Made by a program: the position numbers and the translations under genes
From: Microbacterium commune
GTDB taxonomy: Bacteria; Actinomycetota; Actinomycetes; Actinomycetales; Microbacteriaceae
Assembly (NCBI RefSeq): GCF_014836945.1
Contig: NZ_JACSPX010000001.1
Coordinates: 985,727-1,049,726 of the forward strand
Direction: 5' to 3'
DNA length: 64,000 nucleotides
In this document: positions 7,380-15,469 of the stretch, in pieces
How positions within the stretch are numbered: the stretch's first letter is position 1
Layout of the letters: each line of letters opens with the position of its first letter
The notes under the pieces: model-generated
What the model saw: the letters and a program-made list of their open reading frames with translations, nothing else
Databases searched by the model: none
What the model was told of the DNA's origin: nothing

Positions 7380-8666
7380 TCACCAGCGTCCGTGCCGGCG
7401 CTCCCACTCGTCCTCGACCGTGACGCGGCGACCCGCGACGAGTCCGGCGGGGAAGGTGAGCACGAGCACGGCGGCGACGGCGATGAGCGGGATGCTCCAG
7501 CCGCCGGTCGCGTCGTGCAGGATTCCGACGAGCGCCGGGAAGATCGCGGCGAGCACGTAGCCCGCGCTCTGCACGAAGCTCGACAGCAGCACCGCGCTCT
7601 CGGGTGTGCGGGTGCGGATGCTGATCAGCACGAGCGCCAGCGGGAAGAGCAGCCCGACCAGGCCGAACAGGGTCATCCAGAGCCAGAGCAGCTCAGGCAC
7701 CGGTGCGAGCATGATGCCCAGCAGCCCGGCGAGAGCCGAGAGCGACCCGAACACGAACAGCGGCCGCGTGGCCTGGAACCGCACGACCAGCACGGGCACG
7801 ATGAGCGACGCCGGCAGGCCGATGAACGCCCACAGCGACAGCAGGAAGCCGGCGGTCGCGGCATCCACCCCTGCGGTGTCGATCAGGATCGACGGCAGCC
7901 ATGCGAACGACACGTACGCCATCGTCGACGAGGTGCCGAAGGTCATCGCCAGCGCCCACACCAGAGGGATCCGCGCGAGACGGGCGAACAGACGTCGGTT
8001 GCTCGGCGCGGTGGCGATCGGTCCCGTGGCGGAGAAGACGGTGTCCTCATCCGCGGAGTCGGACGCCGGCGTCGCGGCGGCGGCGGCCGGAGCGTCGGGA
8101 CGGAGCATCATGACCAGCCAGGGGATCACTCCGGCGAGGGCGAAGGCAGCCCACATCGCCACCGAGAAGCGCCAGCCGGCAGCATCCGCCACGGGAACGG
8201 CGAGCAGCGGCGGCACGAACGTCGAGAACGCCATGGTGGCGGTGTACACCGTCATCATCAGCCCGATACGGTCGGCGAAGTACGTCTTGACCAGCGGCGG
8301 CAGCAGGATGTTGGCCATGCCCACCCCGGCGAACACCACCGCCGTGCCCACCAGCAGGCCGGTCGCGTCGACCGCGAGGCTGCGCCCGATGAGCCCCACG
8401 GTGACGGCGGTCAGGGCGATGACCGTCAGCCGCTCGATGCCCAGCCGCCGCTCGAGCATCGGGGTGAGGATGCCGAACACCGCGAAGCACGCGGGCGGCA
8501 GCGTGCCGATCACACCGAGCACGGCCGACGACACCTCGAAGTCCTCGCCGATCAGGTCGACGACGGGCGAGAGCGAGGCGACGGCAGAGCGCAGCGAGAA
8601 GGCGCAGAGCAGGATGCCGAGCACGGCCAGCACCCTGCCGCGCCAGAGCGGCCGCGGGCCGATCAC
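7380..8666 (-). CDS. MFS transporter, CynX/NimT type, coupled to purF
   Basis: A 428-residue, 12-helix major facilitator protein (LGILLCAFSLRSAVASLSPV near the start; GMANILLPPLVKTYFADRIG in mid-N-half). A long hydrophilic loop at about residues 190-220, rich in Ala, Asp and Ser, separates the two halves. GTG at 8666 overlaps the purF stop codon (GTGA), so its translation is coupled to purF. The close tie to a purine gene raises the possibility of a nucleobase or related metabolite as substrate, but CynX/NimT proteins vary widely and this is only inference. Confidence 0.85.
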   Translation of the reverse strand: MIGPRPLWRGRVLAVLGILLCAFSLRSAVASLSPVVDLIGEDFEVSSAVLGVIGTLPPACFAVFGILTPMLERRLGIERLTVIALTAVTVGLIGRSLAVDATGLLVGTAVVFAGVGMANILLPPLVKTYFADRIGLMMTVYTATMAFSTFVPPLLAVPVADAAGWRFSVAMWAAFALAGVIPWLVMMLRPDAPAAAAATPASDSADEDTVFSATGPIATAPSNRRLFARLARIPLVWALAMTFGTSSTMAYVSFAWLPSILIDTAGVDAATAGFLLSLWAFIGLPASLIVPVLVVRFQATRPLFVFGSLSALAGLLGIMLAPVPELLWLWMTLFGLVGLLFPLALVLISIRTRTPESAVLLSSFVQSAGYVLAAIFPALVGILHDATGGWSIPLIAVAAVLVLTFPAGLVAGRRVTVEDEWERRHGRW

Positions 8667-10129
8667 GAGGTCTGCGACTGCTCTACCCAGGCGAGGTACT
8701 CGGGCGTGACGGCGCCGGTGACATACCGTCCGTCGAAGCAGCTCATGTCGAGGTCGGTCAGGTCGGTTCCCTCGATGATCGCCGCCTTCAGATCGTCGAC
8801 CTCCTGGTAGACGATGCGGTCGCAGCCGAGCTCCTCGGCGATCTCGGGAATGGTGCGCCCGTGCGCGATCAGCTCGTGCTTCGAGGGCATGTTGATGCCG
8901 TACACGTGCGGGTAGCGCACCGGCGGCGCCGCCGAGGCGAAGATCACCGACTTCGCGCCGGCATCCCTGGCCATCTGGATGATCTGCTGACTGGTGGTGC
9001 CGCGCACGATCGAGTCGTCGATCAGCAGCACGTTCTTGCCGCGGAACTCCGCCGACATCGCGTTGAGCTTCTGGCGCACGCTCTTCTTGCGCACCGCCTG
9101 CCCGGGCATGATGAACGTGCGACCGACATAGCGGTTCTTGTAGAAGCCCTCGCGGTACTCCTTGCCGAGCTTGCGGGCGACCTCCATCGCCGAAGGACGC
9201 GACGAGTCGGGGATCGGCATGACCACGTCGATCTCATCGAGCGGCACATGCTTGGCGATGGTGTCGGCGAGCTTGTCGCCCATGCGCAGGCGCGACTCGT
9301 ACACCGAGACGCCGTTCATCACCGAGTCGGGCCTGGCGAGGTAGACGTACTCGAACGCGCACGGCACGAGCTGCGGGTTCTCGGCGCACTGGCGGGTGAA
9401 CAGCTCACCGTCGTTCGAGATGAAGATCGCCTCGCCCGGCTCGACCTCGCGCACGATCTCGTAGTCGGCGTTCTCGAGCACGAGCGATTCGCTGGTCACG
9501 ACCCATTCGTCCTGGCCACCGGGGGTGCCGGCCGCACGGCGACCGAGGATGAGCGGACGGATGCCGAACGGGTCGCGGAACGCGAGCAGACCGTACCCGG
9601 CGATGATCGCGATGACCGCGTAGGCGCCTTCGATGCGGGCGTGCGTGCGCTCGACCGCCTCGAAGATGCGCTCGGGATCCAGGTCTACGGTGGAGGTCGA
9701 GGTCTGCAGTTCGCCGGCGAGCACGTTCAGCAGCAGCTCGGTGTCGCTCGACGAGTTCAGGTGGCGGCGGTAGCGGTCGGCCATGTCGGCCGTGAGCTCA
9801 CGGGTGTTGGTGAGGTTGCCGTTGTGGATGAGCACGATGCCGTACGGCGCGTTCACGTAGAAGGGCTGCATCTCCTCCTCGCTCGACGCGGTGCCCTTGG
9901 TGGCGTAGCGCACGTGCCCCAGGCCGATGGTGCCCAGCAGCGACCGCATGTCGCGGGTGCGGAACGCCTCGCGCACCATGCCCTCGGCCTTCGCCATGTG
10001 CATGACGCCGTTGGGCTCCGCGGTGGCGATGCCCGTGGCGTCCTGCCCGCGATGCTGCAGCAGCAGCAGGGCGTCGTAGATGTCCTGGTTGACCGGGCCG
10101 CCTGCGACCATTCCGACGATGCCGCACAT
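8663..10129 (-). CDS. purF: Amidophosphoribosyltransferase PurF
   Basis: A 488-residue enzyme for the first committed step of purine synthesis (PRPP + glutamine to phosphoribosylamine). MCGIVGMVAG places the catalytic Cys at position 2 with no propeptide. The glutaminase half includes LQHRGQDATGIA and GHVRYATKG. The C-terminal phosphoribosyltransferase half has the PRPP loop NVLLIDDSIVRGTTSQQI. Only five bases separate it from purM upstream on the same strand, and its stop overlaps the following MFS start. The length is normal for the actinobacterial enzyme. Confidence 0.97.
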   Translation of the reverse strand: MCGIVGMVAGGPVNQDIYDALLLLQHRGQDATGIATAEPNGVMHMAKAEGMVREAFRTRDMRSLLGTIGLGHVRYATKGTASSEEEMQPFYVNAPYGIVLIHNGNLTNTRELTADMADRYRRHLNSSSDTELLLNVLAGELQTSTSTVDLDPERIFEAVERTHARIEGAYAVIAIIAGYGLLAFRDPFGIRPLILGRRAAGTPGGQDEWVVTSESLVLENADYEIVREVEPGEAIFISNDGELFTRQCAENPQLVPCAFEYVYLARPDSVMNGVSVYESRLRMGDKLADTIAKHVPLDEIDVVMPIPDSSRPSAMEVARKLGKEYREGFYKNRYVGRTFIMPGQAVRKKSVRQKLNAMSAEFRGKNVLLIDDSIVRGTTSQQIIQMARDAGAKSVIFASAAPPVRYPHVYGINMPSKHELIAHGRTIPEIAEELGCDRIVYQEVDDLKAAIIEGTDLTDLDMSCFDGRYVTGAVTPEYLAWVEQSQTS

Positions 10130-10134
10130 GGGTG

Positions 10135-11250
10135 TTACTTCACTCCGTCCGCGTACGCGCCCACCAGGCGCACCGCTCCGCCGTCGACGCCCTTGGCGCC
10201 TTCCTCGAACCCGCCCTCCGGACGCGCACCCGTGTGCACGGTCGCGACCTGCCAGGTGGCGATGCCCTGCGCGCCGATGGCGGCGATCGCAGCTTCCGCC
10301 TTGTCGGCGGCGACGACAGCGAGGAATCCGATGCCGAGGTTCCACGTGCCCTCGGTGTCGACGATCGGGGTGCCTGCGATGTCGGCCAGCACCTGGAACA
10401 CCGGGCTGGGCGTCCACGTCGAGCGGTCGACCTCGGCCCAGCTGCCCTGGGGCAGGACGCGCGCGAGATTCGCCGCGATCCCCCCGCCGGTCACGTGGCT
10501 CAGTGAGTGCACCGCTCCGGGCAGCGTCTCGAGGAGCGTCAGCAGCGGCGTCGTGTACAGCCGCGTCGGCTCGAGCAGAGCCTCGCCCCACGTGCCGCCC
10601 AGGTCGGCCGCGTTGTCTCCGTAGCCGATGCCCGCGTTCGCGACGATGTGCCGCACGAGCGAGTACCCGTTCGAGTGCAGTCCGCTCGATCCGAGCGCGA
10701 TCACGGCATCGCCGTCCTGCACGAGGTGCGCGCCGAGCATGGCATCCGCCTCGACGACCCCGGTCGCCGCGCCCGCCACGTCGTAGTCGCGCGGACCCAG
10801 AAGGCCCGGATGCTCGGCCGTCTCGCCGCCGACGAGGGCGGTGCCGGTCGCCGAGCACGCCTCGGCGATGCCGCGCACGATGTCGGCGATGCGCTCGGGG
10901 ACGACCTTGCCGCACGCGATGTAGTCGGTCATGAACAGCGGCTTGGCGCCGACCACGACGATGTCGTCGACCACCATCCCGACGAGGTCCTGCCCGATCG
11001 TGTCGTGCTTGTCGATGGCCTGCGCGATCGCGACCTTCGTGCCCACGCCATCGGTGCTGCTGGCCAGCCGCGGACGCCGGTAGCCGAGCAGCGCGCTGGC
11101 GTCGAACATGCCCGCGAAGCCGCCGACACCCCCGAGCACCTCGGGCCCGTGCGTCGCGCGCACGGAGGCCTTCATGAGTTCGACGGCGAGATCGCCGGCG
11201 GCGGTGTCGACACCGGCCTGAGCATAGGGATTGGTGGGGGAGTCTGCCAC
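10135..11250 (-). CDS. purM: Phosphoribosylformylglycinamidine cyclo-ligase PurM
   Basis: A 371-residue AIR synthetase that uses ATP to close the imidazole ring (FGAM to AIR). Signature parts are NPYAQAGVDTAAGDLAVELM, STDGVGTKVAIA, GMVVDDIVVVGAKPLFMTDY and GETAEHPG. GTG at 11250 is taken as start because the family begins with this segment; no strong ribosome site is seen. purM-purF adjacency is normal in Actinobacteria. The upstream region of about 230 bases separates it from a divergent small gene. Confidence 0.96.
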   Translation of the reverse strand: MADSPTNPYAQAGVDTAAGDLAVELMKASVRATHGPEVLGGVGGFAGMFDASALLGYRRPRLASSTDGVGTKVAIAQAIDKHDTIGQDLVGMVVDDIVVVGAKPLFMTDYIACGKVVPERIADIVRGIAEACSATGTALVGGETAEHPGLLGPRDYDVAGAATGVVEADAMLGAHLVQDGDAVIALGSSGLHSNGYSLVRHIVANAGIGYGDNAADLGGTWGEALLEPTRLYTTPLLTLLETLPGAVHSLSHVTGGGIAANLARVLPQGSWAEVDRSTWTPSPVFQVLADIAGTPIVDTEGTWNLGIGFLAVVAADKAEAAIAAIGAQGIATWQVATVHTGARPEGGFEEGAKGVDGGAVRLVGAYADGVK

Positions 11251-11482
11251 CAGTACAGCGTACCGGCACGCGGGGGCCCCTGCCCCCTCGTGACGAGCCG
11301 GTCGGCGCGCTCCGGCACGGTGACCTGCTAATATGGGTGGTTGCGCGACATTCCGCCGTATCTCACCGGCACAGCGCACACATCCAGGCCGGGCATGAGT
11401 GGCCGATCCGCACCGATGCGGGTTTCGGCGCCCCGATCGAATCACCGCCGGCAGCATGCTGCCCGCAGACAGACCAGAGACC

Positions 11483-11794
11483 ATGAGCAGTACCGATACT
11501 TCCGCGCGCTCCGGCGCGCCCATTCACGACCGCGACCCCGCGGCCGACACCGAACCCGCAGAGCTGGCCTGGCGTCAGGCCGATGAAGACGTGTTCGTCG
11601 CGACGAGCCGGGGCGAGTTCGCCGGCTTCGTGACCGTCGACGACACCGCCCACGTCGTGCACGACCGCCACAGCCGCCGCATCGGCTGCTACCCCAGCCT
11701 CGCCGCGGCTCGACAGGCACTGGTGGATGCCACGCGTCCGCCCTCCCGCAGTCGCGAGCGTCTGCACCGCCGCATCCTCTCCCGTCGCCGCTGA
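11483..11794 (+). CDS. Small conserved hypothetical protein
   Basis: A 103-residue soluble protein. Residues 25-85 form a compact domain (ELAWRQADEDVFVATSRGEF, GFVTVDDTAHVVHDRHSRRI, GCYPSLAAARQALVDA) with a basic tail ending in RRILSRRR. No known domain is recognised. ATG at 11483 follows AGACCAGAGACC, a weak ribosome site. A TAATAT hexamer at about 11329 could be its -10 element. It is divergent from purM. Confidence 0.7.
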   Translation: MSSTDTSARSGAPIHDRDPAADTEPAELAWRQADEDVFVATSRGEFAGFVTVDDTAHVVHDRHSRRIGCYPSLAAARQALVDATRPPSRSRERLHRRILSRRR

Positions 11795-11850
11795 GGCGCA
11801 CCCGTCGGCGGAGCACCCGCCGGCGAGCACCCGCCGACGGAGCACCCGCC
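11795..11850. repeat. Degenerate tandem repeat, GGAGCACCCGCCG unit
   Basis: Three to four copies of a 14-15 base unit with core GAGCACCCGCC at 11807-11850, the first (11795-11806) degenerate. It fills most of the gap between two small genes and begins right after the stop codon of the first. Confidence 0.7.
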
Positions 11851-11906
11851 GCGACGCGGGCCGCAAGAGCCGCGCGCAAGATCATGAAGGACCCTACGAT
11901 GGGGCC

Positions 11907-12506
11907 ATGGTCGACAAGCCGCAGTGGCTGATCCGCGAAGACGCCGGCACCTCGGTGCTGGTCGCGCTCGCACTGCGGCAGCTGCTGGGCATCCGGGCCC
12001 CCGACGATCTGCCGGCGCTGCGCGGACTCGAGGTGCGCCGGCCCGACGCGACCGAGGTCGACGACGCACTCGAGAAGCAGTGGCGCGAGTACTGGGACAT
12101 GACCGTCGAGCCGCGCGCGCACCGCTCGGAGGTTCCGCTGGAGCTCGTCGAGGGCTTCGACACCCTCATCGCGCTGCCGTCCACCGGCGCGGAGGATCTG
12201 CGCGACGCGATCATCCCGCACGCGCAGACCGTGCTGCACTACGCGCAGCGTGCGCACAACAGATACGTCGACTCGGTCAGCTCATCCGGCGGCTCGTACC
12301 GCGCCTACGCCAGTGCGATCGCCGAGTTCGAGCGCGAGATCGGCAGACGCGCGCACTCGTTCGAGCTGAACGTTCAGGTGCTGCCGTTCACGCAGCGCGG
12401 CATCTGGTGGATCGGCTCACTGAGCGTCGCCGTCACCGACGGACTGCGGCGTGATGTGGTGGCGTTCGACGCGGCGATGCGACCGGTGATCGCCGAGCTC
12501 GCCTAA
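11907..12506 (+). CDS. Conserved hypothetical protein
   Basis: A 199-residue soluble protein beginning MVDKPQWLIREDAGTSVLVA. It contains an HYAQRAHNRYVDSVSSSGGS segment and an Ala/Glu-rich helix, and ends with FTQRGIWWIGSLSVAVTDGL. No catalytic motif or known domain is recognised. The start at 11907 is supported by the upstream ACCCTACGATGGGGCC (a TACGAT hexamer 13 bases before the ATG), suggesting a leaderless or near-leaderless message. It converges with a small membrane protein gene five bases beyond its stop. Confidence 0.75.
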   Translation: MVDKPQWLIREDAGTSVLVALALRQLLGIRAPDDLPALRGLEVRRPDATEVDDALEKQWREYWDMTVEPRAHRSEVPLELVEGFDTLIALPSTGAEDLRDAIIPHAQTVLHYAQRAHNRYVDSVSSSGGSYRAYASAIAEFEREIGRRAHSFELNVQVLPFTQRGIWWIGSLSVAVTDGLRRDVVAFDAAMRPVIAELA

Positions 12507-12511
12507 CTCGC

Positions 12512-12835
12512 CTAGAGCTGACCGTCGTCGGCGACCACGCGCTCATGCTCGACGGTGACGACGCGAGCATGCCGGCGGGCGGCGCGGTCGAGGCCGACGG
12601 CGATGATGCCGCCGAGTGCGACGCCGATCGGAACCGTCCACAGCAGCGCGAAGCCGAACACCTGTCCGGGTGGGTAGACCACGCCGAGCACGTCGGACGG
12701 CTCGTACGAGCCGAGCAGCGTCAGGATGCCCGCGACGACGATCCCCAGCACGGCGCCCGTCACCATGAAGACGCCGTAGCGCGGCACGGGGCGGATCGTC
12801 GCTTCGACGGTCGAGTGACTGGCTGTTCCGGACAT
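12512..12835 (-). CDS. Small two-to-three-helix membrane protein
   Basis: A 107-residue protein with hydrophobic segments at about 22-42 (GVFMVTGAVLGIVVAGILTL) and 60-82 (FGFALLWTVPIGVALGGIIA) and a charged C-terminal tail. No known function. It lies downstream of the sterol-carrier-like gene, separated by a GC-rich hairpin, in a region close to purM and purF. ATG at 12835. Confidence 0.75.
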   Translation of the reverse strand: MSGTASHSTVEATIRPVPRYGVFMVTGAVLGIVVAGILTLLGSYEPSDVLGVVYPPGQVFGFALLWTVPIGVALGGIIAVGLDRAARRHARVVTVEHERVVADDGQL

Positions 12836-12862
12836 GCTCCCATTCTCCCACGCGCTCGCTGT

Positions 12863-12883
12863 GCGCGGGCCTGCGGCCCGCGC
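12863..12883. terminator. GC-rich stem-loop
   Basis: GCGCGGGCC-TGC-GGCCCGCGC, 9-bp perfect arms, directly after the sterol-carrier-like gene on the minus strand. No U-tract. Confidence 0.6.
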
Positions 12884-12886
12884 GAC

Positions 12887-13243
12887 TCAGGGGCGCAGCG
12901 GGAGCAGGTCGGAGAGGTCCGCACGGGTTCCCGATGCCGCCACGCGGCCGGCGGCCACGGCATCCGCCCACCGCTCGGCCCCGGTGGCAAGAGCGATCCA
13001 CGTGCTCGCGTCCATCTCGACCACGTTCGGCGGTGTGCCGCGGGTGTGCCGCGGCCCCTGCACGACCTGCACGGCGCCGAACGGCGGCACCCGCACCTCG
13101 ACGCTGTTGCCCGGCGCCTTCTCGTCGAGCAGCTGCAGCAGATAGCGCACCGCCATCGCCGTCACCGCGCGGGCGGCCCCGCCGGCGGCGACCGCCACGA
13201 GCGCGTCTCGTCCTGCGGCCGTGTCGATCCTGCGTGCGGGCAT
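12887..13243 (-). CDS. Sterol carrier (SCP2)-like family protein
   Basis: A 118-residue protein with the actinobacterial arrangement [37 protein letters not shown] and [18 protein letters not shown], close to the 'sterol carrier family protein' encoded near purF-purM in mycobacteria and relatives. The SCP2-like fold would have a small hydrophobic pocket. The true role is unknown. The conserved genomic neighbourhood rather than the fold is the main clue, hinting at a link with purine or growth control. Confidence 0.8.
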   Translation of the reverse strand: MPARRIDTAAGRDALVAVAAGGAARAVTAMAVRYLLQLLDEKAPGNSVEVRVPPFGAVQVVQGPRHTRGTPPNVVEMDASTWIALATGAERWADAVAAGRVAASGTRADLSDLLPLRP

Positions 13244-13303
13244 GCCACCAGGCTAAGCCGCGCTCAGCGATCGCTGGGCACCGCGGGCCTAGGCTCGAGA
13301 GCG

Positions 13304-13984
13304 ATGACCGGTTCTGCTGACGAGATGCGCGGCGCGCGCGCTGAGCTGCTCGCGGCGGCCGCCCGTGCCGACGAGTGGACGCCGCGCCTGCCGATGCCCG
13401 TCGACGACGTGTGGCCGGCATCGGTGCTGATCCTGTTCGGCCGGCTGGACAGCATCCCGGCCCGCGCCGACGACGAGACGGTGTCGGCCGACCTCGACGT
13501 GCTGCTGCAGCGTCGCTCGGCCACCCTGTCGTCGCACCCGGGGCAGGTGTCGTTCCCTGGCGGCGGGTACGAGGAGCAGGATGCCGACGCCGTCGCCACC
13601 GCGCTGCGCGAAGCGCAGGAGGAGACCGGACTCGACCCGCAGGGCGTCGAAGTGCTCGCGTCGCTGCCCGAGATCCCCCTCGCGGTGAGCAGTTTCCTCG
13701 TGACTCCGGTGCTCGCCTGGTGGCGCGAGCCGTCACGGGTCGCCGCGGTCGACCACGCCGAGACGGTCGAGGTGTTCCGCGTGCCCGTCGCGCAGCTCGT
13801 CGACCCGGCCCACCGCTTCACCGCGGTGCTGCGGCGGGACGGCCACACCTACCGCGGACCGGCGTTCGACGTGGACGGCACGATCGTGTGGGGCTTCACG
13901 GCCGGCATCCTCGACGCGCTGTTCGAGGCGACCGGCTGGGCGCAGCCCTGGGATCGAGCCGTCGAGCGACCCGTCTCGGTCTGA
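13304..13984 (+). CDS. Nudix hydrolase, CoA pyrophosphatase type
   Basis: A 226-residue Nudix protein. LQRRSATLSSHPGQVSFPGG, then the box ending ALREAQEETGL, is the CoA-diphosphatase (NudL/UPF0035) signature, with the HPGQVSFPGG motif before the box. The REAQEETG metal-binding core is intact. It would split CoA to phosphopantetheine and 3',5'-ADP. A TAGGCT -10-like hexamer lies at 13290-13295, eight bases before the ATG, so the transcript may be nearly leaderless. It is divergent from the sterol-carrier-like gene. Confidence 0.9.
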   Translation: MTGSADEMRGARAELLAAAARADEWTPRLPMPVDDVWPASVLILFGRLDSIPARADDETVSADLDVLLQRRSATLSSHPGQVSFPGGGYEEQDADAVATALREAQEETGLDPQGVEVLASLPEIPLAVSSFLVTPVLAWWREPSRVAAVDHAETVEVFRVPVAQLVDPAHRFTAVLRRDGHTYRGPAFDVDGTIVWGFTAGILDALFEATGWAQPWDRAVERPVSV

Positions 13985-14053
13985 CCCGGCGCCGTCCGAC
14001 TGGTGTCCGCCCCTGAGCCGCGTCATGGTCTGAGTCGGGCGAGGCCGCGCCGG

Positions 14054-14059
14054 TAGGCT
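14054..14059 (+). promoter_or_regulatory. -10 hexamer for leaderless purD
   Basis: TAGGCT exactly six bases before the ATG, with no ribosome-binding site between. This fits transcription beginning at the A of the start codon. Confidence 0.65.
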
Positions 14060-14065
14060 GGCCGC

Positions 14066-15343
14066 ATGAAGATCCTCGTCCTCGGCTCGGGCGCGCGCGA
14101 GCACGCGATCATCCTCTCCCTGCGGTCCGAAGCGGACGATCACGAGATCTTCGCCGCCCCCGGCAACGCCGGAATCGCGCAGGACGCCACCCTCGTCGAC
14201 CTCGACCAGCTCGACGGCGCCGCGATCGCGGCGTTCGCCAACGAGCGCGGTGTCGACCTCGTCGTGGTCGGCCCCGAGGCGCCTCTGGTCGCCGGTGTGG
14301 CCGACGTGCTGCGCGAGCGCGGCATCCCGGTGTTCGGTCCCGGTCGCGCCGCCGCTCAGCTCGAGGGCTCGAAGGCGTTCGCGAAGCGGATCATGGATGC
14401 CGCGGGCGTGCCGACGGGGCGCGCGGTGCGCGCATCGACGCAAGCAGAGGTGGAGGCCGCGTTCGATGACCTCGGCGCCCCGCACGTCGTGAAAGCCGAC
14501 GGTCTGGCGGCGGGCAAGGGCGTCATCGTGACCACCGACCGCGCGGAGGCCCTGGCGCACGCCGAGCACTACCTGCCGGCCGGCCCCGTGCTGATCGAGG
14601 AGTTCCTCACCGGCCCCGAGGTGTCGCTCTTCTTCCTCAGCGACGGCGACACTGTGCGAGCGCTGAGCCCCGCGCAGGACTTCAAGCGCGCGCTCGACGG
14701 CGACGGCGGACCGAACACCGGCGGCATGGGCGCCTATTCGCCGCTGCCGTGGCTGGCCGACGACTTCGGCAGCGTCGAGGCGTTCGTCGCCGAGGTGACC
14801 GACACGGTCGCGCTGCCCGTGGTGCGTCAGCTCGACGCCGAGGGCACCCCGTTCATCGGGCTGCTCTACGCCGGCCTGATCCTCACTCCCGCCGGCGTGC
14901 GCGTGATCGAGTTCAACGCGCGCTTCGGCGACCCCGAGACACAGGTCGTGCTGCCGCGCCTGCGCACCCCGCTGTCCAGACTGCTTCTGGCAGCGGCATC
15001 CGGCACCCTCGAGGACGAACCGCAGCCCGAGTTCTCCTCAGACGTCGCGATCACCGTGGTGCTCGCCAGCGAGGGCTACCCCGAGGCGCCGCAGACCGGG
15101 CGGATGATCGAGGGGCTCGCCGATGCGGCATCCGTCGACGGCGTCTCGGTCGTGCACGCGGCGACCGGTGCTCCCGACGCACCGGGCGGATCACTCGTCG
15201 CGACCGGCGGGCGGGTGCTGAACGTCGTCGCGACCGGGTCGGACTTCGCGGATGCCAGGGCCCGGGCTTACGAGGCCATCGGCCGCATCTCGCTCGACGG
15301 CGCGCACTACCGCCACGACATCGCGGCGCGCGTCGCGGAATAG
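14066..15343 (+). CDS. purD: Phosphoribosylamine-glycine ligase PurD (GARS)
   Basis: A 425-residue ATP-grasp ligase joining phosphoribosylamine, the PurF product, to glycine. MKILVLGSGAREHAI starts the N domain. HVVKADGLAAGKGVIV is the ATP-grasp loop, and GGPNTGGMGAYSPLP and VIEFNARFGDPETQVVLPRL are the GARS signatures. The start at 14066 is fixed by family length and by the -10 hexamer six bases upstream. It stands alone, 2.8 kb from purM. A near-palindromic repeat follows the stop. Confidence 0.97.
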   Translation: MKILVLGSGAREHAIILSLRSEADDHEIFAAPGNAGIAQDATLVDLDQLDGAAIAAFANERGVDLVVVGPEAPLVAGVADVLRERGIPVFGPGRAAAQLEGSKAFAKRIMDAAGVPTGRAVRASTQAEVEAAFDDLGAPHVVKADGLAAGKGVIVTTDRAEALAHAEHYLPAGPVLIEEFLTGPEVSLFFLSDGDTVRALSPAQDFKRALDGDGGPNTGGMGAYSPLPWLADDFGSVEAFVAEVTDTVALPVVRQLDAEGTPFIGLLYAGLILTPAGVRVIEFNARFGDPETQVVLPRLRTPLSRLLLAAASGTLEDEPQPEFSSDVAITVVLASEGYPEAPQTGRMIEGLADAASVDGVSVVHAATGAPDAPGGSLVATGGRVLNVVATGSDFADARARAYEAIGRISLDGAHYRHDIAARVAE

Positions 15344-15380
15344 CAGACTCCCCCCCGTCGCACACCTGTCGGCGACATGA

Positions 15381-15440
15381 ACGGATGTCGGCGGAATCAG
15401 CTGATTCCTGCCGACATCCGTGGTTCTCGCCGACATCCGT
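15381..15440 (+). repeat. 60-bp repeat, copy 1 (after purD and the P1B ATPase)
   Basis: It begins with ACGGATGTCGGC and ends with CGCCGACATCCGT. It contains a nearly perfect palindrome (15381-15421, one-base bulge) around GGAATCAG/CTGATTCC, plus a third GCCGACATCCGT at 15429-15440. It matches the 60 bp at 17387-17446 at 48 of 60 positions in the same orientation. It sits between convergent gene ends and could also act as a terminator. Confidence 0.8.
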
Positions 15441-15469
15441 GCGAACCGCGCGCGCCGCGGAGTAGTCGA

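Noticed and set aside
8663..11269. An 868-residue purF-containing fusion protein
   Set aside because: The N-terminal part is purM read out of frame; PurF starts with MCGIVG at 10129 as the catalytic Cys requires.
11329..11334. TAATAT as a firm promoter for the small gene at 11483
   Set aside because: It looks like a -10 element but is about 150 bases upstream with no clear -35, so it is mentioned only as a possibility.
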